Of a stretch of DNA of 64,000 nucleotides, positions 1-8,836 are shown one piece after another; position 1 is the first letter of the stretch, and every line of letters starts with the position of its first letter. The position numbers and the translations under genes were made by a program. The notes under the pieces were generated by a model. That model saw only the letters and a program-made list of their open reading frames with translations, did not search any database and was not told the origin of the DNA. Source of the stretch: Chitinophaga oryziterrae (GTDB lineage: Bacteria > Bacteroidota > Bacteroidia > Chitinophagales > Chitinophagaceae); NCBI RefSeq assembly GCF_009758125.1, contig NZ_WRXO01000011.1, forward strand, positions 248,001 through 312,000, given 5' to 3'.

Positions 1-894
1 ATACCCGGGCAGCACCTGCAATGGCTTGCCGGAGTAATCACTCCCGTCTGAACTAATGTAGAGGAACTTCACCTGTAACACACCGGAGATCATTGAAATA
101 GCTTTTACAAGATCTGCGGGGTCTATCTGGCTGGCTCTCTTCTGTAAATCACTGTCCGGTATAAAACCGCGGGCAGGTAAAGGGCCGGTATAAATATCTT
201 CTGTAGAATAACCGAGTACTAATAATTCGGCTTCTGATAAAAATCTTACGGGGGGATGGATAACATGTTCAATAGCGTTACAGATATAGGCAACGGTCTC
301 TTTTACATTCTGATGGCCATCTACCAGTATCTCCGTTTTTACGGAAATATGCTGTGGCGTTAATACGATGATCTCTTCAAAATTCTCTCCCAGGTTCCTG
401 TTGCGTAACAGGCAGTTACGTACGTCTGCGATCAGTTTGTCCGGACCTTCGGAAAGCGTATCACAGGGCTGTACCATTACACGGTAAATACCTTTACTGG
501 CACCGGCCGTATACACAGGGGATACTGCTTCAATCCAGATATTCTCCACCTCTGATACCTGGTCTAATACCAGCTTACAATAATCTTTGACGGTTACGGG
601 CCTTGTACTGAGTATCTCCGCTTTATTAAAGAAAGAATGTGCTACCGGATTGATCTGACCTCTTTCATCCGCCAGTATTTCTTCTATAGGAAAATCAGTT
701 TTATAAGCCAGATCCGTAATGGCATAACAGAGCTGTTCCAGCATTGTTACACCAGGGTCATGCAGGTTATAATCCGTCCATACGTGACCGGATAATTCCT
801 GTATAATAGCCAATCCTCTGGCCCGAAGCCTTTCGGCATCCAGCGTAATATTCCTTTCTTTATCCCTTGAAATCTGTATCGGCTCCTTTGCCAT
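1..894 (-). CDS. eCIS baseplate wedge protein (Afp12/gp7-J-like), cut by the window edge
   Basis: I translated this frame directly: an ATG at 892-894 opens a frame that runs without a stop to position 1, giving 298 codons of a longer gene. The N-terminus contains the phrase YNLHDPGVTMLEQLCYAITD (about residues 42-61), an arrangement I associate with large baseplate wedge proteins of Bacteroidota contractile injection systems. Later parts (VTVKDYCKLVLDQVSEVENI, then VMVQPCDTLSEGPDKLIADV) resemble the inter-domain pattern of baseplate J proteins. It is the last visible gene of the minus-strand eCIS operon and starts 2 bp below the stop of the fibre-like gene. It probably forms the outer baseplate together with the 1244-residue wedge protein. 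The C-terminal part is outside the window, so full length is unknown. Confidence 0.7.
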   Translation of the reverse strand, partial: MAKEPIQISRDKERNITLDAERLRARGLAIIQELSGHVWTDYNLHDPGVTMLEQLCYAITDLAYKTDFPIEEILADERGQINPVAHSFFNKAEILSTRPVTVKDYCKLVLDQVSEVENIWIEAVSPVYTAGASKGIYRVMVQPCDTLSEGPDKLIADVRNCLLRNRNLGENFEEIIVLTPQHISVKTEILVDGHQNVKETVAYICNAIEHVIHPPVRFLSEAELLVLGYSTEDIYTGPLPARGFIPDSDLQKRASQIDPADLVKAISMISGVLQVKFLYISSDGSDYSGKPLQVLPGY

Positions 895-896
895 AA

Positions 897-1673
897 TTAA
901 TAACGATAAGACAGTGGCATAAATGCGTCATCATCCCACAACTTTGTAATCTTATAATAGATCTCTACACCCGTTCCATAATTACTGCCTGTGCGAATCT
1001 GTAAATCATAATTACGGGTACTGCCTACCCAGCGTAAACGGATCCTGTTCCAGCAGAAACCGTAGTAAGCAGAAGTATGGCGTATCTTACCCCTGGATTT
1101 GCCAAACGCGGTCAATGCTATTGCATGTGTGATCGCAAACTTCCCCGAGCCTTTAAGCCCTGTCCTTGCCATCACTTCAAAGGCACTGCAATTATTCAGT
1201 CCTTTTACAATAGAATGCCAGTGTCCGTTTGCTTCTACTGTACCGGAGAGGTACGTACCCACTCTTCCCTCCATTCCTACAAAACCATTTACATCCAGTG
1301 CATGATCAGGATCGCATGTCTTCCCGATTCCCATACTACCGTCCGTGTGGAAGAAAAAACTCTTATCGTCATTTTCATCCGGAGAGGCAGACGACTGGAA
1401 TCGCAAGGCTGCCTTTTCCCTTTCATCTTTTTCTATCAGGAAAAAAGGTTTCAGGTCGTCATTGGTTTTGTAAAAAGATACCAGTCTTTTTGAATTACCC
1501 AATGCAGCTACCAACATACCATTCTCCTCATCTTTCGAAAAACCGTCTTCCTGTTTATTGATAGTAGAATCTATGAGATGTGCAAAATGTTGTTCTGTGG
1601 GTAATCTGCCATTCTTAAAATGTTCTTTCAACTCTTCACGACCAAATATTTTCTGGTTATTTTTAGTTCCCAT
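897..1673 (-). CDS. Tail-fibre-like protein of the eCIS
   Basis: 258 residues, no signal peptide. The N-terminal third (REELKEHFKNGRLPTEQHFAHLIDSTINK) looks like a short attachment helix of the kind seen in phage and eCIS fibre or collar proteins. The middle contains MGIGKTCDPDHALDVNGFVG (about residues 114-133), the pattern that often precedes C-terminal head domains in tail-fibre and adhesin proteins. The tail (about residues 140-258) is rich in aromatic and beta-prone residues and may be a receptor-binding or lectin-like head. It lies between two baseplate wedge genes with gaps of 6 and 2 bp, so it is co-transcribed with them. Being the fibre is an inference from position and pattern. It could instead be a small baseplate accessory protein. 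Confidence 0.55.
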   Translation of the reverse strand: MGTKNNQKIFGREELKEHFKNGRLPTEQHFAHLIDSTINKQEDGFSKDEENGMLVAALGNSKRLVSFYKTNDDLKPFFLIEKDEREKAALRFQSSASPDENDDKSFFFHTDGSMGIGKTCDPDHALDVNGFVGMEGRVGTYLSGTVEANGHWHSIVKGLNNCSAFEVMARTGLKGSGKFAITHAIALTAFGKSRGKIRHTSAYYGFCWNRIRLRWVGSTRNYDLQIRTGSNYGTGVEIYYKITKLWDDDAFMPLSYRY

Positions 1674-1679
1674 AACTAT

Positions 1680-4600
1680 TTATTTTGAATGTATTGTTAA
1701 GGTGATCATTTCTCCGGTCGCATCCGCTTTAGCATCTGCCTGTTTATGTGAAGCAGATCTGTCATGAACGATAATCATCTCCTCTCCTGTTATGACGCTG
1801 TCTATACCCATTGGCTGCGGATCGCGGTACTTCTTTTCATCTATCACTGTAATCAGGTGATGGGTAGCAGGGATCAGCACCGATTCGGGCATAGAGCCTT
1901 CTATAAACTCAATATCTTCTACTGCCGTATCCTTTATACAGTTGATATAATTTCCTGTAAGCGGATCTTTCTCCCGGAAAAAATGGACAATAGAAAATGC
2001 GGTGACATAGGTAACATAGGGTAGCTTCTTGATAAAATTCATCATCTCTGATTTATATAATACACTCCCTATTTTCACTTGTGAGGTAGCATCAAATAAC
2101 CAGGGGTTCAGGTATTTCCTGATATCTTCCTGCAGGAGGCTGAGGTAATAATTGTTATCTGTGCTACTGCGGCTGTTACCAAAATGTACATCACAAATCA
2201 CCTTCACTCTTTCATACACAGGATTATGTACCGCAATCTTCATGAAGTCGGGCAGCAGCTCTTCCAGGTATTCCTTAATGCGGTATAATGCGGCAAGGTC
2301 TGCGCGGGGTTCCTCTATTAAACTATTCTGTATCTTAGGTACCACTACCAGTTGAAGGTCGGTTTCGGCCAGCATGTCCGAGTTTACCCCGGGATCATTG
2401 CCCATGCATTTGGCAATGTAGATTTCGGGGAATTGTTCCAGCACCAGTTGTATGATATCTATGCCTAATACCGGTCGTTTTTTATGGCGTAAGCGTTCAC
2501 TTACACGTACATAATATTCTTCCATTGTTTCGGCAGATCTTCCCCCGAAAGAAGGGAACAACTGCCAGATTTTCTGTACTCCCCGTATCTCTGTCTGTGC
2601 AGATTTTATTGTTAAGGGAGCTATGTTTGTAACGGTAGTTATATTTTCTATCTGCCTGCCGGCAATACCTGCATTCATAAAGATACCCTTTACCATCGGG
2701 CGGGTATCCAGGGAATATACCGACGATAAATTGATCCACTGTAAAGTGGGGTCCAGGCGTGTGTTGCCATAACTGTTTATCACAGGCATCTTTAAATTAA
2801 TAATGCCACTGCTGATGAAATGATGGGTAGAATCAGCGATCACCTGTGTTTTATCAAAGGGGACCCATTTGTCATTATGCAGGTAATTCCATTGCAGCTC
2901 CAGTACGTTGCCGGTAGTATGGGTATAGTGTTTATCTTCCAGTTGGAATAATAAAGAGATCTGATCATTCGGTTGCAGGTTATCAAACCCTATATAAAGG
3001 TTAGAACGGCCTTCGAACTGTGGCAGTAAGGAGAACGTGCCATATCCGGCAGCAGGATATGCCTGTCTGAATCCAAAGGGATAAAGATGGAATAACTGGA
3101 TACCATTTCCATCATTGTTCTCTTTATCTGCCTTTAATATCTCTGCCTGTTCCAGTGTATAATCCAGGGTAATGGATTTTACCATGGGTGTATAAGGTAT
3201 ATTAGGCAGCGGACGTTTTTTTACCCATCTGCCTGCATTATGTGTCACTACTTCAGGGAATAACTGTGTATACAGGCGTTGCCCGAATGCTTCATTCGGG
3301 GCTGCCAGTTCCAGTCTTACCATGCCTTCTGTCTGCGCATTATAATCTTCCTTTGCCAGTAATGGAAAGTTGTTGAATAATAACTGCTGAAAGTCTGCCT
3401 GTTTTATGCTGGTACTGCTATTTAAAAAGATCCTTCCGTCAGCGTCCCGATAGGTTTCAAAGAGCGACAGCACTTTATCCGGTCTGATATAACCATTCGT
3501 GATACTTATTTTGAAAGAGCTGTTGGTAATGCCTGCACCATAAGCGGCGTAATATGCATCAAATCCGTTTTCTGTATTGGGCAGGTCCAGCCATTCTATA
3601 TCTATATTAAAATCTTTCGTATAGCGGTTGAAGATATTGCTGTTCCTTATATCCAGATAAGTACCTACTACAGGCTGCGGCCCGAATATCTGGAAAGGGT
3701 TTTCTGCACTTAACGGGCCTACGTTGTTATATAATCTTACTGACCTGAATTCTTTTACATTGGCATTAATGGCAATCCTTTCTACGATCAGCGATTGCAT
3801 AAAAGAAAAAGCATTGTGAAAACTGAAATTGTTTAATAACAGTCTTATCAGCGGTTGTTTGGTTTCATAGTTATCACCATGTAACAGTGGGCTATATATG
3901 TTAAAAGCTGGTGCTGCAGATTCAAGTGTAATGTTGATATTAATGCATCTGTTAGTGGCTTCCAGCCCGATCTTCACGGTATGACGGGGGATGTCTTCCC
4001 ATCCGGCTACGCCTGTATAGGAAATAATAAAGGCAGCGGCCAGCAACTCATTTAGTATCGTTTCTTCCCTTCGTTCTTTTACGCTGGCATAATTCCGGAT
4101 ATACGCCTGCATATGTTCAAAGGAAATGCTTTCAAAGTAGATAGAGAGTACGATCGTTCTGTTGCCTTCTGTAAGATATAATACCGGGGATGCAATGATG
4201 AAACCCAAATTGGCCTCTTCCATCGTGCGCTCGTTATCCGGTAGTTCGTGCTGGTCTTCCCCTGCCAGCGCCCATGCTTTTACGGGCTGGCTTTCCGGCA
4301 GATAAGCAGCTGCGGGCAGTACGTCATGGGAAGCGGCATATACCTGCGCTTCCATGATATCCGATTGTCTCAGATTATGGGCGGAGATCTGCTTATAATC
4401 GCTGATGAAAACGGTCTTTAAAGCCTTGATCTTTGCCTGGCTGAGCCTCAGTTCATTTGTTAAACGGAAGCTGGTATTTCCTGCAGGGAACAGGGTACCC
4501 TCCGGAATAACAACCGGCAGTGTTTGCGGTAAGGCATCTATACACAGGTGTACCTGGTCTGGTATGGCTGGTCTTAACTGTATACCCAGTACATTCCTGT

Positions 4601-5414
4601 AATAGTAATTCAGGTGTCTTTCGGTAAAATGGTTCAGATGCTGCTGCATATGACCATACAGCCCCGTAAATGCTTTTATCAGCCCTATATGTGGCTGATG
4701 AAGGAAAGGGGTAGTTTTCCTGTCGAGATATTGTTTGGCAGCGCTGGATACCTGGTAAAACTGGGACCTTAGTGCAGTATATATATCATTGAGCGACTGA
4801 TACCCCAGGAAGATGTTCTCTGTATCTTCCTGTTTTGATTTTTCGTATGCCTCTTCGAATAATTCTTTTAGTAATTTATCGGTATGTGATGTGCGTAAAT
4901 CGAATTTATGATGGAAAAGCTGACTAGCCTGTTTTTCGTAAATTAATAAGCGATATACATATCCGGAAAGGTTTTCCGAAATATGCTCATCATATTCACC
5001 GGTTTCCCGGTTATGATCTGCTATTCTTACCTGGTTCAGTTTCTCCTGCAGCAACAAAGCTATCTCATAGATCATGTTGAAGAAGATACTGAGTACAGGA
5101 CGCAGGTCCGCATCATTTTCTGCTATCTGCAACTGCTCCTGTATGTGCAGGTATTTATCCTGGTAATGCGTGAAATCGAGCCGGGAGATAGTCAATAGAA
5201 CTATCTGCAGATCTGCCGAGAAAAACTCTCTCCAGTCGCCTTCTTTGTCGTTATATAGATTATAGAAATTAAACTGTCCTGCTATCTCTGATAAAAAAAG
5301 CAAAAGATCATCCTGTGTCCGCTCATCTATTCTCAGATTAGCAGGCATTAATGTATCCAGTCGTCGTTCCGACTGGCTTACCCCATCCCGCGTATGATCA
5401 AAGAAAGTCTTCAT
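1680..5414 (-). CDS. Giant eCIS baseplate wedge protein (Afp11/gp6-J-like)
   Basis: 1244 residues with no signal peptide or membrane segment. The C-terminal third (about 980-1150) reads like baseplate J/gp6 proteins: MEEYYVRVSERLRHKKRPVL followed by GIDIIQLVLEQFPEIYIAKC and a VVVPKIQ strand. The N-terminal two thirds are much longer than classical J proteins. They are predicted all-beta with a helical start (about 40-290) and probably make inter-wedge contacts. The start overlaps the stop of the gp25-like gene in an ATGA (5411-5414), indicating translational coupling. In Afp/PVC-type particles this position belongs to the wedge protein that forms the baseplate ring around the spike. Only the C-terminal relationship is recognised from sequence; the role of the large N-terminal part is inferred from size and position. 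Confidence 0.72.
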   Translation of the reverse strand: MKTFFDHTRDGVSQSERRLDTLMPANLRIDERTQDDLLLFLSEIAGQFNFYNLYNDKEGDWREFFSADLQIVLLTISRLDFTHYQDKYLHIQEQLQIAENDADLRPVLSIFFNMIYEIALLLQEKLNQVRIADHNRETGEYDEHISENLSGYVYRLLIYEKQASQLFHHKFDLRTSHTDKLLKELFEEAYEKSKQEDTENIFLGYQSLNDIYTALRSQFYQVSSAAKQYLDRKTTPFLHQPHIGLIKAFTGLYGHMQQHLNHFTERHLNYYYRNVLGIQLRPAIPDQVHLCIDALPQTLPVVIPEGTLFPAGNTSFRLTNELRLSQAKIKALKTVFISDYKQISAHNLRQSDIMEAQVYAASHDVLPAAAYLPESQPVKAWALAGEDQHELPDNERTMEEANLGFIIASPVLYLTEGNRTIVLSIYFESISFEHMQAYIRNYASVKERREETILNELLAAAFIISYTGVAGWEDIPRHTVKIGLEATNRCININITLESAAPAFNIYSPLLHGDNYETKQPLIRLLLNNFSFHNAFSFMQSLIVERIAINANVKEFRSVRLYNNVGPLSAENPFQIFGPQPVVGTYLDIRNSNIFNRYTKDFNIDIEWLDLPNTENGFDAYYAAYGAGITNSSFKISITNGYIRPDKVLSLFETYRDADGRIFLNSSTSIKQADFQQLLFNNFPLLAKEDYNAQTEGMVRLELAAPNEAFGQRLYTQLFPEVVTHNAGRWVKKRPLPNIPYTPMVKSITLDYTLEQAEILKADKENNDGNGIQLFHLYPFGFRQAYPAAGYGTFSLLPQFEGRSNLYIGFDNLQPNDQISLLFQLEDKHYTHTTGNVLELQWNYLHNDKWVPFDKTQVIADSTHHFISSGIINLKMPVINSYGNTRLDPTLQWINLSSVYSLDTRPMVKGIFMNAGIAGRQIENITTVTNIAPLTIKSAQTEIRGVQKIWQLFPSFGGRSAETMEEYYVRVSERLRHKKRPVLGIDIIQLVLEQFPEIYIAKCMGNDPGVNSDMLAETDLQLVVVPKIQNSLIEEPRADLAALYRIKEYLEELLPDFMKIAVHNPVYERVKVICDVHFGNSRSSTDNNYYLSLLQEDIRKYLNPWLFDATSQVKIGSVLYKSEMMNFIKKLPYVTYVTAFSIVHFFREKDPLTGNYINCIKDTAVEDIEFIEGSMPESVLIPATHHLITVIDEKKYRDPQPMGIDSVITGEEMIIVHDRSASHKQADAKADATGEMITLTIHSK

Positions 5415-5854
5415 GTCGCCTCACTGTATGGCAGTATGTTTGGTGTCGAAATATTGGTCCCTTCCAGGAAATAGAAAGGATAGACCATATTATGACGGGT
5501 ATTGGTAATGATGATCGTATAATTCAGTTGTAAGTGTATCATGCCGCGTAAATCGTCCTGCATGAGTAAAGCCACATCAATGAGGTTGATCCTTGGTTCA
5601 TAATTCAGCAGTGCATGGTAAATGATGTGATTCAGTTCACTGATGAGAATAGAATCTACTTTTTCAAATACCAGCTTTTTCAGATCGCAGCCGAAATCAG
5701 GTTGCATAATACGTTCTCCAGGGATGGTCCCCAGGATGATGCGGATGCTTTCCTCTATGTCTGCTATACTTTCAGATAGCAGGGCGGTGTTACCTACTTT
5801 GGTAAATGCCGGAGGAAAACTCCAGCCGGTTCCCAGGAATGAATTTATTTCCAT
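5411..5854 (-). CDS. gp25-like baseplate protein (GPW/gp25 family, Afp9-like)
   Basis: 147 residues, the normal size for the GPW/gp25 family. The recognisable core runs from ESIADIEESIRIILGTIPGE (about 29-48) through RIMQPDFGCDLKKLVFE to the helix preceding YEPRINL. The IPGER-MQPDFG-L segment is the family hallmark. These lysozyme-fold proteins seed sheath polymerisation and clamp the wedge proteins around the hub. The start lies 8 bp below the PAAR gene and its stop overlaps the following wedge gene by 4 bp, so it is mid-operon. Gene order here is hub-spike-PAAR-gp25-wedge, with PAAR and gp25 in reverse order relative to the numbering of the Afp9 and Afp10 genes. Assignment is firm. Confidence 0.88.
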   Translation of the reverse strand: MEINSFLGTGWSFPPAFTKVGNTALLSESIADIEESIRIILGTIPGERIMQPDFGCDLKKLVFEKVDSILISELNHIIYHALLNYEPRINLIDVALLMQDDLRGMIHLQLNYTIIITNTRHNMVYPFYFLEGTNISTPNILPYSEAT

Positions 5855-5862
5855 CTGTTAAT

Positions 5863-6165
5863 TTATCCTCCTATTAATACGGTGGGGCAACCTAATGCAA
5901 TATTGCCACCATGTGCGGTGGTATCTCCCATTCGTGCTGCCGGTTTACCTCCTATCATCACAGTGGCCGATCCTTTGACGATACTATCCGGCGGACCTAC
6001 ACATACACACATATCTCCCATTACAGCGGCTGGTAATTTGCCTATTAAAACAGTAGGTGCACCCGGACCAATAACCGGTCCGCCTACATGTGGTATAGGG
6101 GGTATTCCCGGATCTAGCATCGGACATACATGCATATCCGTTAATCTTGCTGCTGGTGCTCCCAT
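5863..6165 (-). CDS. PAAR-domain spike tip (Afp10-like)
   Basis: 100 residues composed almost entirely of a PAAR domain: PAARLTDMHVCPM at the start, then glycine-proline-rich strands (VGGPVIGPGAPTVLIGKLPA) and the closing GGKPAARMGDTTAHGG and LGCPTVLIGG. Cysteines and histidines (C14, H12, H26 and C50/C52 region) are available for the metal site that sharpens such tips. It would cap the VgrG-like trimer encoded immediately upstream (gap 12 bp). There is no C-terminal extension, so this tip carries no fused toxin; cargo must be loaded elsewhere, for example in the tube lumen. The family call is secure. Confidence 0.92.
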   Translation of the reverse strand: MGAPAARLTDMHVCPMLDPGIPPIPHVGGPVIGPGAPTVLIGKLPAAVMGDMCVCVGPPDSIVKGSATVMIGGKPAARMGDTTAHGGNIALGCPTVLIGG

Positions 6166-6177
6166 AGTTTTATCGTT

Positions 6178-7992
6178 TTAATTGATCATTACTATTCCTC
6201 CTTTGATCACTGTCTGCCCCGATGCAGATAATTCAGCAGAGGCGGTGCCTTTTGCTGTTAAAGCCATCTGGGCAGTCTGTTTTATATTCATGCCGGTCAG
6301 TTCCAGGTCTTGTGTAGCTTTCACACTCACTTTACCTGTCGCTTCCATATTAATATTACCGGTAGCTTTAATGGTGATATCTTTAGGACTATCCATCGTA
6401 ATCCCGCTATCGCTCATTTTAAAGCTGTTACTATTCTGATCTTTTATCTCGATAGATTTACCGTCATCACTTAATGTAATCGTATTATTTCCGGGTGTAG
6501 TAATCTTGATGATCTTCTTATCATCATCAAAATTGATCTGCAATTTACTGCGGGTATAAATCGCTTTTATATTATTCTTCTCATCCGCCTGTGTAACCGG
6601 AGGAACATTGCTTTTACTATATAAAGAGCCCAATACTACCGGGAAGCGGGGATCATTCTCCAGGAAACCGAGTATCACCTCATCTCCTACTTCCGGACAA
6701 AACACTGCACCGGCAGTGGACGTAGCATAGTAGCTGGCCAGCCTGGCCCAGATACCTTTCTGATCGGTTGCATTAGACGCCGGTTTCACCTGTATGCGGT
6801 ATTCAGAACCCGGGTCTTCAGATATCTTCACCACTTTCGCGATCTGCAAACCCTGTATAGCAGGCATCTGCCCGTTGGCAGGTGGATAGGAAAACTGTTC
6901 CTTTTCGAAAATGGGTTTGTCGTTCAGTCCAAAACGGACGGTGGTCGTCCACTCTCCATCATCCATTTTATGGTTTACAGCACTTACAAAGGCACTACCA
7001 TTAAAGCGGGCACCTACCCCTGCCAGTTCTATGATTTTCCCTGGTTTGGGTAAGGCATTACCGATGAAAGACACACGGCCTTTCATAGCGCCCATACGCA
7101 GGCGAAGCAGGCTGCTATCTGCCCATGCCTTCAACTGGTCTTTCGGCAGCGGCGCTGTGGAGATCAGCTTTAATGCTTTCTGGTCCAGTTTGCCCGACAA
7201 GGTTTTAGCACTGAGATTACCTTGTTCATTCACCGTAGGTTCTGCCGCGCTTGAAGTGATAAGGGCCAGCGTTTGCGGGTCCCAGGCAGCCGCTTCTAAA
7301 GACGGCGGTTGTTTTTCCGCACTCAGTTCTGCATTGAACGTGATAATGGATTCCCCTAAGGCAACCCGCAATACAGCCTCTGCGTCCAATACCGGTTTGC
7401 CTACAATTACTTTATCATCCTCCAGGGTGGTGATATAACCGTTAAACGCCGCACGGGCCAGAATAAAGTCCCAGTCAGTCGCCGACTTCTGGAACATCAG
7501 TTCCTGTTGTCCGGTGGTACTGTCTACCGTAGCCGTAAGGCCATAGGTACCAATTATTTTTGTGATGATATCACTATCCGTAGCATCTGTGAATTCGCTT
7601 TCAAGTTTGTTATAGGTCATTTTTACAGCGGAATGTTTACAGGTCACTACCAGTTGAAAAGTGGTACCCCCGCTGATGCGGACTGCCTGTTTTACGATTA
7701 CGCCTTTAAATATGGAGACTTCTGTATCCTCTCCATAACCTGCTGTGATGGTGATGGCATTACCGGGGAGGAAATCGGTGCTGTCACTTCCTGGTAACTT
7801 TCCCGTATCTCCCTCATCAGCAGGATCATCCGTGCCATCTGTAAACACGATTTCCGCATAGGAGATCTTGTTTACTTCAAGGGTGATATCCACTGATATA
7901 ATGGGATATTTATCCTGTATAGCATTGCCTTCTACTAAAATTGTAAGCCTTAAAGTAGCATCTGCAATATTCAACGGCGACGGTGCTGGCAT
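6178..7992 (-). CDS. VgrG-like spike protein (gp27-gp5 fusion, Afp8-like)
   Basis: 604 residues. The first approximately 350 are the gp27/phage late control D-like hub, including the characteristic DWDFILARAAFNGY segment. An OB-fold gp5-like module follows (about 380-455), with GIWARLASYYA and FCPEVGDEVILGFLENDPRF, the classical VgrG signature. The C-terminus (about 545-600) consists of alternating IKATGNINMEATGKVSVKAT-type strands that form the triangular beta-helix needle. There is no C-terminal enzymatic extension. Its start overlaps the LysM gene stop by one base (TAATG at 7990-7994). In the particle it trimerises beneath the tube and carries the PAAR tip encoded next. The lack of any T6SS membrane-complex gene nearby favours an eCIS over a T6SS. 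Confidence 0.93.
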   Translation of the reverse strand: MPAPSPLNIADATLRLTILVEGNAIQDKYPIISVDITLEVNKISYAEIVFTDGTDDPADEGDTGKLPGSDSTDFLPGNAITITAGYGEDTEVSIFKGVIVKQAVRISGGTTFQLVVTCKHSAVKMTYNKLESEFTDATDSDIITKIIGTYGLTATVDSTTGQQELMFQKSATDWDFILARAAFNGYITTLEDDKVIVGKPVLDAEAVLRVALGESIITFNAELSAEKQPPSLEAAAWDPQTLALITSSAAEPTVNEQGNLSAKTLSGKLDQKALKLISTAPLPKDQLKAWADSSLLRLRMGAMKGRVSFIGNALPKPGKIIELAGVGARFNGSAFVSAVNHKMDDGEWTTTVRFGLNDKPIFEKEQFSYPPANGQMPAIQGLQIAKVVKISEDPGSEYRIQVKPASNATDQKGIWARLASYYATSTAGAVFCPEVGDEVILGFLENDPRFPVVLGSLYSKSNVPPVTQADEKNNIKAIYTRSKLQINFDDDKKIIKITTPGNNTITLSDDGKSIEIKDQNSNSFKMSDSGITMDSPKDITIKATGNINMEATGKVSVKATQDLELTGMNIKQTAQMALTAKGTASAELSASGQTVIKGGIVMIN

Positions 7993-8660
7993 TATGCTTT
8001 CTTTAAAGGTGGAAAATAGAGCTGATCTCCTGGTTTGATTGCATGGATGCTGCTTAGGCTATTGATCCTGGCCACTTCCATGTAATAAGAGGAGTCGCCG
8101 TAAATGCGGTAAGTCATCAACGGCAGGGTATCACCGGCTTTCACGGTACGAACATGCGTGAGATCGGGAGAACTCTTCTGGGCTTCCAGTACTTTGGTCA
8201 CAAAAGACTTCGTTTCTATAAATTCGATCTTCACTTCTGCCCTAAGTGCGGAGCCGTCCGGATTAAAGAGTTTATACGTTACCGAGATCTTCTCACATAC
8301 ACCGGTAAATACCACCGATCCCCAGGTCACCTTCAGGTAATTGGGGCGGTGCATAGTACCCTGAAAGTTATAGACAAGACCTCTCAGTTTGGCGATGTAG
8401 GCATCTACTGTCAGGCTGTCGGGGATGGGTATGATACCGGTACCATCCACCAGCAGGTCCAGTGTGAAGTTTGTTGGCTCCATACCGCTAAAGATCTGGG
8501 TCACACCACTCCTGTCCTTCTCTTTGGAAGTATTATATTTTACAGCGTATGTTTTCGAATACGTAGAGGGATTCATCATTGCTTTGATAGATCCCAGCAG
8601 TTGTTTGGTACAGGCGCTGTCCTTGTAGGCCTCGATCAGTAATTTAACAAGCTCTCCCAT
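7992..8660 (-). CDS. LysM-containing tube initiator / baseplate hub protein (Afp7-like)
   Basis: 222 residues. The N-terminal domain (about 1-150) begins MGELVKLLIEAYKDSACTKQ and includes the NPSTYSKTYAVKYNTSKEKD region found in Afp7/gp53-type proteins. The last 50 residues form a LysM-like module (VKAGDTLPLMTYRIYGDSSY to IKPGDQLYFPPL). In contractile particles this protein bridges the last tube ring and the spike and contacts the wedges; the LysM fold serves protein-protein contact there, not peptidoglycan binding. The gene begins 3 bp after the small DUF5908 gene ends and overlaps the spike gene start by one base. Confidence 0.87.
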   Translation of the reverse strand: MGELVKLLIEAYKDSACTKQLLGSIKAMMNPSTYSKTYAVKYNTSKEKDRSGVTQIFSGMEPTNFTLDLLVDGTGIIPIPDSLTVDAYIAKLRGLVYNFQGTMHRPNYLKVTWGSVVFTGVCEKISVTYKLFNPDGSALRAEVKIEFIETKSFVTKVLEAQKSSPDLTHVRTVKAGDTLPLMTYRIYGDSSYYMEVARINSLSSIHAIKPGDQLYFPPLKKA

Positions 8661-8663
8661 ATA

Positions 8664-8831
8664 TTATCGCTCATCAGTATTATCTATCCTTTGCAGGATG
8701 TTTTCCATACATTCTTTTACTATGCTGGCTTTTAATGCCTGCAAATAATTTTCATCAGGCATTTGTGTGCGCTGCGTTGTATTGCTTTCAATAGTGACTT
8801 TGATCACCAGTTCACGGATCTCAAGTGGCAT
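8664..8831 (-). CDS. DUF5908 small eCIS protein (Afp6 position)
   Basis: A 55-codon reading frame that I translated by hand: ATG at 8829-8831, stop at 8664-8666. It starts MPLEIRELVIKVTIES, followed by a helical region (DENYLQALKASIVKECMENI). The MP(L/I)EIRELVIKV opening is typical of DUF5908, a family found almost only in contractile injection clusters between the tube and LysM genes. It sits exactly there: 5 bp below the second tube gene and 3 bp above the LysM gene. Its role is not established. Size and position suggest a connector or assembly factor. Confidence 0.85.
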   Translation of the reverse strand: MPLEIRELVIKVTIESNTTQRTQMPDENYLQALKASIVKECMENILQRIDNTDER

Positions 8832-8836
8832 AAGTA

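Noticed and set aside
6911..7438. 175-codon open frame antisense to the spike gene
   Set aside because: The minus-strand VgrG-like protein is intact and well conserved here; the antisense product looks random.
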